64,000 nt of DNA from an uncultured Hyphomonadaceae bacterium (GTDB lineage Bacteria; Pseudomonadota; Alphaproteobacteria; Caulobacterales; Hyphomonadaceae), in the NCBI GenBank assembly GCA_913057945.1, contig CAJXOF010000006.1:158745-222744 (forward strand), read 5' to 3'. A model generated the notes under the pieces. The model did no database searches and was not told the origin of the DNA. It worked only from the letters and a program-made list of their open reading frames with translations. Below are positions 45,163-53,638 of this stretch, piece by piece (position 1 is the first letter of the stretch; each line of letters starts with the position of its first letter). The position numbers and the translations under genes are program-made.

Positions 45163-46023
45163 ATGGTGAAAACGGCGTTTCTTGGCCTGGGGGTGATGGG
45201 CTTCCACATGGCGGGACATCTGGCGGCGAAGGGCCATCAGGTCACCGTCTGGAACCGGACGGAGGCCAAGAGCCGGGAATGGACCGCCCAGCACAAGGGC
45301 GAGGTCGCGAAGGACCCGGCGGCAGCGGCCTTCGGCGCCGAATATGTGTTTCTGTGCCTCGGCGACGACCCGGATGTGCGCGAAGTGTTCGAGCAGCTGG
45401 AGCCGAGCCTCGGCGCGGGCATGATCGTGGTCGATCACACGACGGCCTCGGCTGGACTGGCGCAGGAGCTGGATGAGCGCTGCCGGGTGAAGGGCGCGCG
45501 CTTTCTGGATGCCCCGATCAGCGGCGGCGAGGCCGGCGCGGTCAATGGCAAGCTGACCATCATGTGCGGCGGCGAGGAGAAGGCGTTCAAATCGGCTGAG
45601 CCCGTCATGGCGGCCTATGGCAAGAACATGACCCTGATCGGCGAGAGTGGCGCGGGGCAGCTGGCCAAATCGGTCAACCAGATCTGTATCGCCGGCATCG
45701 TTCAGGGCCTGTCGGAAGGCCTGCATTTTGCCGAGAAGGCCGGGCTCGACGCCGAGAAGGTGATCGCGGCGATCAGTGGCGGCGCGGCCCAGAGCTGGCA
45801 GATGGAAAATCGCTGGAAGACGATGGTCGAAGGCAAGTTCGATCATGGCTTTGCCGTCGACTGGATGCGCAAGGATCTCCGCATCACGCTGGAGGCCGCG
45901 CGTGAGAATGGCGCCAGCCTGCCGCTGACGGCGACGGTGGACCAGTATTATGCCGACGTGCAGGCCATGGGCGGCAAGCGCTGGGATACGTCCAGCCTGA
46001 TCGCCCGGCTGAAGCGGGACTAG
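45163..46023 (+). CDS. NAD(P)-dependent oxidoreductase, 3-hydroxyisobutyrate dehydrogenase family
   Basis: The 286-residue protein has the Rossmann motif GLGVMGFHMAGHLAAKG, the HIBADH-family signature FLDAPISGGEAGAVNGKLTIM, and the catalytic Lys in GAGQLAKSVNQI. This family reduces or oxidises beta-hydroxyacids; members include 3-hydroxyisobutyrate dehydrogenase, tartronate semialdehyde reductase and GLYR1-type enzymes, so the substrate is open. ATG 45163 has TCAGGAG upstream. It leads an operon with a DUF389 protein 6 bases downstream. Confidence 0.85.
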   Translation: MVKTAFLGLGVMGFHMAGHLAAKGHQVTVWNRTEAKSREWTAQHKGEVAKDPAAAAFGAEYVFLCLGDDPDVREVFEQLEPSLGAGMIVVDHTTASAGLAQELDERCRVKGARFLDAPISGGEAGAVNGKLTIMCGGEEKAFKSAEPVMAAYGKNMTLIGESGAGQLAKSVNQICIAGIVQGLSEGLHFAEKAGLDAEKVIAAISGGAAQSWQMENRWKTMVEGKFDHGFAVDWMRKDLRITLEAARENGASLPLTATVDQYYADVQAMGGKRWDTSSLIARLKRD

Positions 46024-46029
46024 ACCGGG

Positions 46030-47031
46030 ATGCGCCTGCTGGAAGTTCACCTGCCGAGTGACGCGCGGTTTGATCTTGTCATCCGGGCCGTCAAGGCGGC
46101 TGACCCCATCGACTATTATGTTCAGGATACAGAGCGGCAGGACCGCAAGCTGATCTCGGTCTTCATGCGCGAAGGCAGCGGCCAGGCCCTGATGGACAAT
46201 ATCCAGACGGCGCTGGAAACCTGCAATGATTATCGCATCACCGTGCTGCCGGTTGAGGCGACTGCACCGAACATCGAAGAAGCGACTGACCAGAAGGCCG
46301 AGAAACAGGCCCAGGCCACGCGCGAGGAAATCTATTCCGACGTCTCGACCGGCGCGCGGCTCGACCGTGATTTCATCATCATGGTCGTGCTGTCGACCAT
46401 CGTGGCGGCGATCGGCCTGAATTCGGACGGGATTGCCGCAGTTATCGGGGCGATGGTGATTGCGCCGCTGCTGGGGCCGGTGCTCGGCTTCTCGATGGGC
46501 GCTGCGCTGGGTGATTTCAAACTGCTGAAGCGGGCCTCGGTGACGCTGGCGTCCGGGATCGGGATTGCGCTGGTCAGCGCGTGGGTCCTGTCCTTCTTCC
46601 TGCACATCGATCTGGAAAGCCGCGAATTGATGTCGCGCGCTGAAGTGCGTCTGGACGGGCTGGCCCTGGCCATGGCCGCTGGCGGCGCGGCGGCCTTGTC
46701 GCTGACGCGGGCGCAGGCCTCGGCGCTGGTCGGCGTGATGGTCGCTGCAGCATTGCTGCCGCCAGGGGCGGCGCTCGGCCTGTTCGTGGGGGCGGGGTAC
46801 TGGACGCTTGCCATGCGCGCCGGCCTGCTCTTGTCGCTCAACGTGGTGGCCCTGGTTCTGGCGGCCCTGATCGTGTTCCGGCTACGGAAGATAAGGCCAC
46901 GCGCCTGGATCGACCAGAAGAATGCCGACCGGGCGGTCTGGATCAATGCCGTGCTGTCCGTCCTGTTGCTGGCGGCCGCCACGGCGCTGATCCTCTGGCT
47001 GGACCTTGGCGCAGAAGTGTCGGTCGGCTAG
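46030..47031 (+). CDS. DUF389 membrane protein (TIGR00341 type)
   Basis: The protein has 333 residues. A soluble N-terminal part (about 1-110) is followed by about six membrane helices, with DRDFIIMVVLSTIVAAIGLNSDGIAAVIGAMVIAPLLGPVLGFS, the conserved DUF389 core. Function is unknown. It comes 6 bases after the oxidoreductase gene, so the two are probably translated from one transcript. Confidence 0.85.
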   Translation: MRLLEVHLPSDARFDLVIRAVKAADPIDYYVQDTERQDRKLISVFMREGSGQALMDNIQTALETCNDYRITVLPVEATAPNIEEATDQKAEKQAQATREEIYSDVSTGARLDRDFIIMVVLSTIVAAIGLNSDGIAAVIGAMVIAPLLGPVLGFSMGAALGDFKLLKRASVTLASGIGIALVSAWVLSFFLHIDLESRELMSRAEVRLDGLALAMAAGGAAALSLTRAQASALVGVMVAAALLPPGAALGLFVGAGYWTLAMRAGLLLSLNVVALVLAALIVFRLRKIRPRAWIDQKNADRAVWINAVLSVLLLAAATALILWLDLGAEVSVG

Positions 47032-47053
47032 GCTCCCGGCACGGGAGACGCGC

Positions 47054-47488
47054 ATGGCGACATCGGACAGCAAGACCACGCCGACCAAGGTGTCGCCGGC
47101 CGACTTCATCGCCCAAGTGGAGCATGACCGGCGCCGCGCGGATGGCGACGTGCTGCTCGGCTGGTTCGAGGAGGTCACCGGCTACCAACCGGAAATGTGG
47201 GGGGCGAGCCTGATCGGATATGGCCGCTACCACTACAAATATGACAGTGGCCGCGAAGGCGACATGCTGATAACCGGCTTTTCACCGCGCAAGGCCAATC
47301 TCGTCCTGTACATCATGCCGGGCTATCGCGACCTGAGCGACAAGCTCGCCCGGCTCGGCAAGCACAAGATCGGCAAGAGTTGTCTCTACATCAACAAGCT
47401 CGCCGATATCGACATGGATGTGCTGCGCGAGATTGTCGAAGACGGCGTTACCTACGTGACAGCCAATTACGAGACTTGGCCCGATTAG
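47054..47488 (+). CDS. DUF1801 domain protein
   Basis: This 144-residue protein matches the YdhG/DUF1801 family: MWGASLIGYGRYHYKYDSGREGDM, then FSPRKANLVLYIMPGY and GKSCLYINKLADIDMDVLREI. Function is unknown. The gap before it carries a short hairpin (CTCCCG-GCA-CGGGAG at 47033-47047) that would cover its GGGAGA ribosome site, a possible translational switch, though the stem is small. Confidence 0.85.
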   Translation: MATSDSKTTPTKVSPADFIAQVEHDRRRADGDVLLGWFEEVTGYQPEMWGASLIGYGRYHYKYDSGREGDMLITGFSPRKANLVLYIMPGYRDLSDKLARLGKHKIGKSCLYINKLADIDMDVLREIVEDGVTYVTANYETWPD

Positions 47489-47646
47489 GCCGTTTTCGCA
47501 CGCCGTAAGGCGCTTCACCTGAGCGGAGTCCCGTTGGGCGGGTTTACATCTGCCTGAGAAACCCTAGGTATGGCCCTAATTCGACAGAGTACCCGTGCGC
47601 GCGATGCGGCCTCTGAAATTCCACCCGCGACGATTGGAGAGAGACC

Positions 47647-48084
47647 ATGACGCAAGTGAAAACGGGCGATACCGTACACATCCATTACACCGGCACCCTG
47701 AATGACGGCACCACATTCGACAGTTCCGAAGGCCGCGAGCCGCTGTCCTTCCAAGTTGGATCCGGCCAGATCATTCCAGGCCTCGACTCTGCCATTCCGG
47801 GCATGACCGTTGGCGACAAGAAGACCGTCAATGTCGCCTGCGACGATGCTTACGGCCAGATGAACCCGGCCATGCGCCAGGATGTGCCGCGCAACGACAT
47901 TCCTGCAGAAATTCCGCTGGAAGTCGGCACGCGCCTGCAGATGCAGACACAGGACGGGCAAGTTGTGCCGGTGACCGTGGCTGCTGTTGAAGAGAGTTCG
48001 GTCACGCTGGACGCCAACCACCCGCTGGCAGGCGAAGACCTGACCTTCAACATCGAACTGGTGAAGATCGGCGAAGCCGCCTAG
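47647..48084 (+). CDS. FKBP-type peptidyl-prolyl isomerase (SlyD-like)
   Basis: The product is a 145-residue FKBP domain protein: VKTGDTVHIHYTGTLNDGTTFDSSEGREPLSFQVGSGQIIPGLDSAIPGMTVGDKK, with the insert-in-flap arrangement of SlyD (an IF domain around residues 70-125). It lacks the Cys/His-rich metal-binding tail of E. coli SlyD. It acts as a folding catalyst, probably in the cytoplasm since it has no signal peptide. A terminator follows directly. Confidence 0.9.
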   Translation: MTQVKTGDTVHIHYTGTLNDGTTFDSSEGREPLSFQVGSGQIIPGLDSAIPGMTVGDKKTVNVACDDAYGQMNPAMRQDVPRNDIPAEIPLEVGTRLQMQTQDGQVVPVTVAAVEESSVTLDANHPLAGEDLTFNIELVKIGEAA

Positions 48085-48107
48085 CCTCTGGCAGATCTCA
48101 AGTTGGA

Positions 48108-48142
48108 AACGGCGGATACCCCGATGGGTGTCCGCCGTTTTT
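48108..48142 (+). terminator. Rho-independent terminator of the FKBP gene
   Basis: AACGGCGGATACCC (48108-48121) pairs with GGGTGTCCGCCGTT (48126-48139) through a CGAT loop, with one G-U pair, and is followed by a T tract. Confidence 0.9.
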
Positions 48143-48220
48143 CGTTTCGGGCAGCAGGAAGGGCCGGCGAGGCAGCGGCCTTCCGGGTGGATGGGTCTGA
48201 ATTCGGATGGGCCATCCGTA

Positions 48221-48583
48221 TCAGGATGTATCGGGAGCGACAGGTGCGGATCCTGAGACGGTCGCGGCTTTCGCCTGTGGAGCTGGCGCCGCAGAACATT
48301 TTGCAAGCGTCTGAAGGCCGGTGGGGATCGTGGCTGGCAGGTCGCTCCAGCGCGATGGGCACTCCCAGGCCGGGACCGCTGGCGCCGTGTAGCGGTAGCG
48401 GTGCGGAGCCGGTGCATCCGCCATCGCGTCGATGGAGAGATTTCCGAAGCGGTCGATGCGTAGCAAAACGGTGCGCCCGGTTTCCCGCTGCCAGGCTTCA
48501 AGCCGGCGCAGATTCAGCCAGAGCCAGGGCCAGAAGAGCGGCCAGACAAAAGCATAGTAACGGGCGTGACGTGGATCTGTCAT
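48221..48583 (-). CDS. Hypothetical protein with N-terminal membrane helix
   Basis: The 120-residue product MTDPRHARYYAFVWPLFWPWLWLNL... has a Trp-rich hydrophobic segment (residues 9-25), then a charged ordered stretch (RLEAWQRETGRTVLLRIDRF) and an Ala/Pro-rich tail. Third codon positions are GC-rich, as in real genes here. TATAAT (reading on the minus strand) occurs at 48596-48591, only 7 bases before the ATG, with no ribosome site; the mRNA may be leaderless. No family is known, and the 154-residue longer form is less likely. Confidence 0.5.
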   Translation of the reverse strand: MTDPRHARYYAFVWPLFWPWLWLNLRRLEAWQRETGRTVLLRIDRFGNLSIDAMADAPAPHRYRYTAPAVPAWECPSRWSDLPATIPTGLQTLAKCSAAPAPQAKAATVSGSAPVAPDTS

Positions 48584-48703
48584 GACCGGCATTATAAGCC
48601 GGGCACGGAGGGGGTGGGATAAGGTTTTTTGAATGCCAGTGATTTCAACGGGTTGTGCGGCTGGCAGGGGGGAGAGCGCGGACACGGACTGGGAGAGAGG
48701 GAG

Positions 48704-49189
48704 TCAGAATACCCCCATCTCGATGCCCGCGCCGAGGGCGGCGCCAAGTTCGCGGCATTTGGCGAGGTCGCTTTCCGGGATCGTCTTTTCTGCGAGGATC
48801 TCTGCTTCCGTTTGAGCGTGTGTGCAGATGATGAGCGGCGGCTGCACCTGTTTGAGGCGCCAGCCTGTGGCAATGCGGGCCGCCTGGCGCGCCGCATTCT
48901 CGCCATCCGACCCGGCGCAGATCATCAGGCTGTAGGGCCGACCCTCGATCTTGCCGAGGACCGGATAGTAGCAGCGGTCGAAGAATTCCTTCATTGCGCC
49001 CGATAGCGCAGCGAGGTTTTCCGGTGCGGCGAACAGATAGCCCGTCGCGGCGAGCAGGTCTTCCGGGCCTGTGTCTTCGGCGCGTTTCAGAACGGCTTCA
49101 GTTTCCTTGCCCGCCGCCTTCGTTGCGGCTTCAGCCATCTGGCGGGTGCCGCCGGTGCGGGAATGATAGACGATCAGGAGCTTGGTCAT
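48704..49189 (-). CDS. Flavodoxin-family protein
   Basis: The product is a 161-residue flavodoxin-like protein. It starts MTKLLIVYHSRTGGTRQMAEA, the FMN-phosphate loop, and has LFAAPENLAALSGAMKEFFDRCYYP, a NADPH:FMN reductase-type strand-loop, and ICAGSDGENAARQA. It is likely an FMN-dependent reductase. It is 44 bases downstream of the GlxA-type regulator gene, same strand, and may be controlled by it. Confidence 0.82.
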   Translation of the reverse strand: MTKLLIVYHSRTGGTRQMAEAATKAAGKETEAVLKRAEDTGPEDLLAATGYLFAAPENLAALSGAMKEFFDRCYYPVLGKIEGRPYSLMICAGSDGENAARQAARIATGWRLKQVQPPLIICTHAQTEAEILAEKTIPESDLAKCRELGAALGAGIEMGVF

Positions 49190-49232
49190 GCCCCTTCCTT
49201 CCAAGCCTCACGCGTCAGGGCAAGCCCCGCGC

Positions 49233-50207
49233 TCAGGCGTCGATCGCCTCGAACCGTTTGCGATAGGCGTGCGGCGAGGTGCAGGCGATCTGGCGGAAGG
49301 CGGTGCGGAAGGTCTCAGTCGAGGCAAACCCGCTTTGCAGGGCGACATCGGTGATGTCGAGCGGGGTTGATTCCAGCAGCTGCATCGCCCGGAAGACCCG
49401 CTCGCGGCGCAGCCATTTCAGGGGCGTGGTGCCAGTGCCTTCCCGGAATCGGCGCAGGAAGGTCCGCTCGCTCATGCCAGCCTGGCGGGCAAAGCACGCA
49501 ATGGTCAGCGGCTGGTCCAGCATTTCGCGGGCCCAGTCCAGCACGGCGGCGACGGATTTGCCGGGCCGTTCCTGCACTGGCGCCTCGACATATTGGGACT
49601 GGCCGCCATCGCGATGCGGCGGGGTGACGAGGCTGCGCGCAATCTTGTTGGCCACGCCGGAGCCATGATCCTTGCGGATGACATGAAGGCTGGCATCGAT
49701 GGCCGAGCTGCTGCCGGCGGCGGTGACGATGTTGCCATTGTCCACATAGAGCACGTCATCGATGATCTCGATTTTGGGAAACAGCTCTTTCAGCAAGGGA
49801 AGGTAGCGCCAATGCGTGGTGGCCTGTTGGCCATCCAGCAGGCCGGCATGGGCGAAGACGAACGCGCCCGTGCAGTAGGAGAGCAATCGTGCGCCGCGTG
49901 CGTGGGCTGCCCGGATGGCCTCCAGCATCTCCTCCGGTGGGGGCTCAATAATGTTCTGCCAGCCGGGAATGATGATCGTGTCCGCCTCGCTCAGACTGTC
50001 GAGTCCATACGGTGACGAGATCGAAAATCCGCCAACAGCCTGAGCCGATTGCGCCGGACAGGCCACGCGGAAATCATACCAGCGGTCCTCCAGTTCCGGC
50101 CGGGGCCAGCCGAAGATTTCAGCCGCGATGCCGAATTCAAGTGGCCAGAGGCCTTCATAGGCGAGAGCGACAATAAGGTGGCGCGCGGGGGTATTCCGGT
50201 CCGTCAT
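49233..50207 (-). CDS. GlxA/FtrA-type AraC-family transcriptional regulator
   Basis: This 324-residue regulator has an N-terminal DJ-1/PfpI-like domain (ALAYEGLWPLEFGIAAEIFG and ARLLSYCTGAFVFAHAGLLDGQQATTHWRY, with the nucleophile-elbow Cys) and a C-terminal AraC HTH domain (IACFARQAGMSERTFLRRFREGTGTTP, SGFASTETFRTAFRQ). ATG 50207 has GGGAG at a good distance. A TGGCA-TTAT-TGCCA repeat lies upstream. Targets are unknown; the flavodoxin gene is the nearest candidate. Confidence 0.88.
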   Translation of the reverse strand: MTDRNTPARHLIVALAYEGLWPLEFGIAAEIFGWPRPELEDRWYDFRVACPAQSAQAVGGFSISSPYGLDSLSEADTIIIPGWQNIIEPPPEEMLEAIRAAHARGARLLSYCTGAFVFAHAGLLDGQQATTHWRYLPLLKELFPKIEIIDDVLYVDNGNIVTAAGSSSAIDASLHVIRKDHGSGVANKIARSLVTPPHRDGGQSQYVEAPVQERPGKSVAAVLDWAREMLDQPLTIACFARQAGMSERTFLRRFREGTGTTPLKWLRRERVFRAMQLLESTPLDITDVALQSGFASTETFRTAFRQIACTSPHAYRKRFEAIDA

Positions 50208-50244
50208 GGGGTGGCTCCCAGATTGGCGAAAATCGACCATATAA

Positions 50245-50258
50245 TGGCATTATTGCCA
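50245..50258. promoter_or_regulatory. Inverted repeat in the GlxA-TPR divergent region
   Basis: TGGCA (50245-50249) and TGCCA (50254-50258) face each other across TTAT. It lies between the divergent GlxA-type regulator and the TPR gene, beside a TATA-rich stretch, and could be an operator for either. Confidence 0.4.
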
Positions 50259-50324
50259 ATTCTGCCGGGCAGCGCAATCCCCTACCTATGAGGCATTGAA
50301 ACGCCACTTGAGGAGCGCGTCACA

Positions 50325-50921
50325 ATGAAATGGTCAAACATCCTGAACAGAGGGCTTGCGGGGCTGGCTGCTGCGCTGGTCCTTGCGAGTACGCCAGCGG
50401 CTGCAGACCCAGCCGGCACGTATATCCGTAAACTGTACTTTACGCCGCCCCCGGCTGAAGCCTGTGCAGAGGCGGCGGAGCGCACAGGGCAGGCATCCCG
50501 CGACGGCCTTCAGGCCTGCAGCGAAGCGCTGGAAGATCCCGAGACGGATCAAGGGGTTCGCATGGCTGTGCTGACCAATCGCGCGATCCTGTACCGGCGA
50601 GCCGGGAAACTCGCAGAGGCGGTGTCCGATTGCGAAGCGGCGCTGGCGTCCGGACAGGCCGTTCCGGGCACGATCATCAGCTGCGGCGGGGTCTATGTCG
50701 ATGCCGGGCAACCGGAAAAGGCTGTGCAGGTGCTGTCCTCGGCGGATATCTCTGCGCCGGAATTGCAATCGCGCCTCTACCACAATCTCGCGCTCGCGCA
50801 TCATGATCTCGGCCAGTATGCAGCGGCCTATGATTATCTGGATAAGGCGCTGGCGGCCGAGCCCGGCTTTGCCCCGTCGGCCGAATTGAAGGCGCTATAC
50901 CGGGTCGTCGAGGCAGAGTGA
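50325..50921 (+). CDS. Periplasmic TPR-repeat protein
   Basis: This 198-residue protein has a signal peptide (GLAGLAAALVLASTPAAA, cut near AADPAG) and three or so tetratricopeptide-like helical pairs (NRAILYRRAGKLAEAVSDCEAAL and HNLALAHHDLGQYAAAYDYLDKALAAEPG). TPRs mediate protein contacts; the partner is unknown. Two Cys pairs (residues around 43 and 62, then 105 and 120) may be oxidised in the periplasm. The bidirectional terminator sits just after it. Confidence 0.8.
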   Translation: MKWSNILNRGLAGLAAALVLASTPAAADPAGTYIRKLYFTPPPAEACAEAAERTGQASRDGLQACSEALEDPETDQGVRMAVLTNRAILYRRAGKLAEAVSDCEAALASGQAVPGTIISCGGVYVDAGQPEKAVQVLSSADISAPELQSRLYHNLALAHHDLGQYAAAYDYLDKALAAEPGFAPSAELKALYRVVEAE

Positions 50922-50935
50922 GGCCTTGGAAGCAA

Positions 50936-50965
50936 AAGAGGGCGTCCCTGCCAGGACGCCCTCTT
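50936..50965. terminator. Bidirectional terminator between convergent genes
   Basis: A perfect 12-base stem, AAGAGGGCGTCC (50936-50947) and GGACGCCCTCTT (50954-50965), closes a 6-base loop. On the minus strand it is followed by TTTTGCTT. It separates the TPR gene from the convergent PF10118 gene and can serve both. Confidence 0.9.
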
Positions 50966-50987
50966 CTTAGGTCAAAAGTGGGCCAGC

Positions 50988-51842
50988 CTATTCGGCGGCA
51001 ACCGGCGTGAATTCGGCTTTCCAGTCATCCATCGCATGGCGATTGTCATGGTCCCACGGGTGGAAGCCGGGCTTGAACCAGGACAGCCAGGTCTTCCAGC
51101 CCTTGCCGAACAGGGACGGCTTCTTCCAGAGGAATTCCTTCACGGCGCGGTCGGCATCCTTGCGGCTATAGCCATCGGCCTCCAGCAACATGGCGGCATA
51201 GGTCGCAATATTGGCGGTGAAGTGTTTCGTGATCAGCAGCATGGACAGGCTGCGCCGGAAATAGCGCTTGATGGCGGGCCAGCCTTTCGTGGCCTCCAGG
51301 AAGACGTCATAGGCGACGGCCTTGTGTTCGGTCTCTTCCATCGCGTGCCAGCGCCAGAGGTGTTCCAGCGCCGGATCGGTCTTGCTGAAGATCGGGACAC
51401 CGTCCACCTCGAAACCGAACATGAGATCGGCCATCATCGCGGTGAAATGCTCAAGGCAGATCGTGGCCAGCAGCATACGGAACGGTCCGCCGGACCGGCC
51501 AAAAGTGATCTTCTCCATGATCGCGGCTTCGATCTCCGCGACTGGGTATTTCTCGCGGTCGATCTTGTTGTTGAGCAGGTGATGTTCGCGCGAATGGATG
51601 GCTTCCTGCGTGATGAAATCCTTCACGTCTGCGGCGAGCTTGCCGGACACTTCGCTGCGATAAGCCTTCACGGCATCCATGAACATGCGCTCGCCCTCCG
51701 GGAAAGTGAGCGACATGGCGTTGAAAATGGCGGTGGCGACGGGGTCCCCATCAAGCCAGGGGCCTTTATCTGCGGCGGCCATGTCGAAATGGAGGTCGCG
51801 CGGCAGAATTGTGATGCCGTCGGGTGTGCGTTTGCTTGTCAT
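50988..51842 (-). CDS. PF10118-family predicted metal-dependent hydrolase
   Basis: The product is 284 residues and matches the predicted metal-dependent hydrolase family. Ferritin-like metal ligands are plausible in EAIHSREHHLLN, ICLEHFTAMMADLMFG and WHAMEETEHKAVAYDVF. Substrate is unknown. The N-terminal MTSKRTPDGITILPRDLHFD is typical. It is divergent from a TetR gene, whose candidate operator overlaps the likely -35 TTGACA (complement of 51912-51917) of this gene. Regulation by that TetR is inferred. Confidence 0.85.
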   Translation of the reverse strand: MTSKRTPDGITILPRDLHFDMAAADKGPWLDGDPVATAIFNAMSLTFPEGERMFMDAVKAYRSEVSGKLAADVKDFITQEAIHSREHHLLNNKIDREKYPVAEIEAAIMEKITFGRSGGPFRMLLATICLEHFTAMMADLMFGFEVDGVPIFSKTDPALEHLWRWHAMEETEHKAVAYDVFLEATKGWPAIKRYFRRSLSMLLITKHFTANIATYAAMLLEADGYSRKDADRAVKEFLWKKPSLFGKGWKTWLSWFKPGFHPWDHDNRHAMDDWKAEFTPVAAE

Positions 51843-51898
51843 TATGTTTAGTGCCTTCAGGAACAGAATTAGCAATCGTCTTGAAGCCACAATTGGGG

Positions 51899-51920
51899 TT
51901 ACTGACAAAAATGTCAATAA
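51899..51920. promoter_or_regulatory. Candidate TetR operator
   Basis: TTACTGACA (51899-51907) and TGTCAATAA (51912-51920) form a near-perfect inverted repeat (8 of 9 positions) with a 4-base AAAA spacer. It overlaps the tetR start codon (51911) and a TTGACA on the other strand that would be the -35 of the PF10118 gene. It is thus placed to control both genes. Confidence 0.65.
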
Positions 51921-52522
51921 CGGAAAACAAGAATTCGCCCCGAATCCGTCGCACGCCGGAAGAGTCGCGCGCCAACATCCTGTCAGCGGCGGAAGACCTG
52001 CTGGTAGAACAGGGCCCGCAATCGCTGCGGCTGGCCGATGTCGCCAAGCGGGCGGGCGTGGCGAATGCGACCGTCCTGCACCATTTCGGCTCCATCGACG
52101 CGGTCCAGCAGGCGCTCATGGAGCGGATGATCGCGGACCTGGTCGAGAATATCCTGTCGGTCGAGATTCCGGCCGATGCGCCCCTGGAAGTGCGGACGGC
52201 CGGGCTGAAGACACTGTTCGACGCGTTCGAGACCCGCGGCGCCGCGCGGCTGGCCGCCTGGCTGGAACTGACCGACGAGACGAGCCGGCTGACCGTGGTG
52301 CGCGAAGTGGTTCAGGAAGTCGCGCAGAAGAAGATGGGCAATGCCGGCGTGCCGGCGGATGTGGCCGAGGACATCATCCTGCTGAGCGTCACGCTGGCCG
52401 TCGGCGTCGGCCTGTTCGGCCCGACCCTCGGCCGCCTGATCGGCAAACCCCCGGAACGCGCGCGGGAACTGACGCTACAGATGCTGATGGCGAACCTGGA
52501 GCGGCTGTCGTCTGACCGCTGA
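51911..52522 (+). CDS. TetR-family transcriptional regulator
   Basis: This 203-residue protein has an N-terminal HTH of TetR type (RTPEESRANILSAAEDLLVEQGPQSLRLADVAKRAGVANATVLHHFGSIDAVQQAL) and a helical ligand-binding C-terminal domain. The start chosen, ATG 51911, gives the short N-terminal arm usual for the family; it is covered by a candidate operator, so it is probably autoregulated. The ligand is unknown. The divergent PF10118 gene is the likely target. Confidence 0.9.
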   Translation: MSITENKNSPRIRRTPEESRANILSAAEDLLVEQGPQSLRLADVAKRAGVANATVLHHFGSIDAVQQALMERMIADLVENILSVEIPADAPLEVRTAGLKTLFDAFETRGAARLAAWLELTDETSRLTVVREVVQEVAQKKMGNAGVPADVAEDIILLSVTLAVGVGLFGPTLGRLIGKPPERARELTLQMLMANLERLSSDR

Positions 52523-52546
52523 TCGTCAGGGGCCTTTATTCCGGAT

Positions 52547-53053
52547 TCACGGGTTCGCAATGCCTGCGGCGTTGAACAGGGCTGTCCTGCGGGTGAGGTC
52601 ATCCGGGGACCAGATGTCCTCATATTGGTAAAATCGGTCAGCGATTTTCGCGTCTTCCGGAAGGCGCACCCAGGGCTGTTTGGAGCACGTATAGATGTGG
52701 ACATCGGGCGGCATCAGGTCAGGAGTGTCGAGCGTGCCGACGCGGATGAAGTGGATGCGCTCTCTCAAGCCGGACATGTGGTAATGGCTCCAGACCGCGA
52801 CGCGGCATTTCGGGCAGCGCGCGATGATCTGGCCTTTGCCGCTCGGGGATGCGACGATGAGTGCCTCGATCTCCCCTGTCAGAACTTGCACGCGGTCGGC
52901 TTCGATCAATGCGTTCAGCGCGAAGGCCGAACCCGTTTGCCGCTGGCACCAGCGGCAATGGCAACAATGCACGATCATGGGCTTGGACAAGACCGTGTAG
53001 CGGACATGGCCGCATGTGCAGCCGCCTTCGACGGGATCGGATTTCTCGGTCAT
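52547..53053 (-). CDS. GFA-family zinc protein
   Basis: This 168-residue protein belongs to the GFA family (named for glutathione-dependent formaldehyde-activating enzyme; most members have unknown activity). Zinc ligands are in EGGCTCGHVRY, HCCHCRWCQRQTGSAF and ARCPKCRVAVW. It follows the truncated haemoglobin gene by 44 bases on the same strand. A formaldehyde role is not supported beyond the family name. Confidence 0.88.
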   Translation of the reverse strand: MTEKSDPVEGGCTCGHVRYTVLSKPMIVHCCHCRWCQRQTGSAFALNALIEADRVQVLTGEIEALIVASPSGKGQIIARCPKCRVAVWSHYHMSGLRERIHFIRVGTLDTPDLMPPDVHIYTCSKQPWVRLPEDAKIADRFYQYEDIWSPDDLTRRTALFNAAGIANP

Positions 53054-53097
53054 TCTGTGTCTTTCCCTCTGGACGCTCTGACCCGACAGTGTGCCAA

Positions 53098-53469
53098 TCA
53101 TGCCTGGGTGACAATGTCATGCTTGTGGGTATCCAGAAATGCCATGACCTCTCCGCCTTCGGTTGCTCCTACGCCGAGTTCTCCGGCGACACTGACGACA
53201 ATTTCCAGAAACCGGGTCCAGTCCGCGTTGGTGATGTCCATACCCGCATGGGCCAGCGCCATGCCTCGTCCGGTATAGTACATCTGGCCGCCGGTCTCCC
53301 GGACGAGATAGTCGACCAGCATCTGCAGATCCCGGGCGTTCCTGTCTGTCCCGCGATTGGCCCAGAAGCGCCCGAGCAGGCTGTCGGCCTGTGCCTGGCC
53401 GATAAGTTCGCCGGCAAATAGCGCGATGGCGTCATAGCCGCCGAGGCGGTCGTAAAGGGATACGGTCAT
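53098..53469 (-). CDS. Group 1 truncated haemoglobin
   Basis: The product is a 123-residue truncated globin. It starts with SLYDRLGGYDAIALFAGELI and has MLVDYLVRETGGQMYYTGRGMALAHAGMDI; the His in AHAGM is the expected proximal haem ligand. Group 1 globins bind O2 and NO. It heads a small operon with the GFA gene and is divergent from a LysR gene 169 bases away. Confidence 0.88.
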   Translation of the reverse strand: MTVSLYDRLGGYDAIALFAGELIGQAQADSLLGRFWANRGTDRNARDLQMLVDYLVRETGGQMYYTGRGMALAHAGMDITNADWTRFLEIVVSVAGELGVGATEGGEVMAFLDTHKHDIVTQA

Positions 53470-53638
53470 GCTTGAGACTCCTGTGTTTCACTCTGTTTTC
53501 AATGCGGGCCACGGATTGTTCGGACCCGGCCGGGTTTGCGTGTCTGGTTGCCAATTGGGTTGCATTCGCGCACGGTCGTGGAAATCCGGGAAAAATCGAC
53601 AGCGGGTTTGCAAAAATGCACGCGGGAGGACAGGCGGG

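Noticed and set aside
45142..46605. Minus-strand reading frame of 487 codons opposite the oxidoreductase and DUF389 genes
   Set aside because: Antisense shadow: no recognisable motif, His/Arg-rich composition, and both plus-strand genes have strong family signatures.
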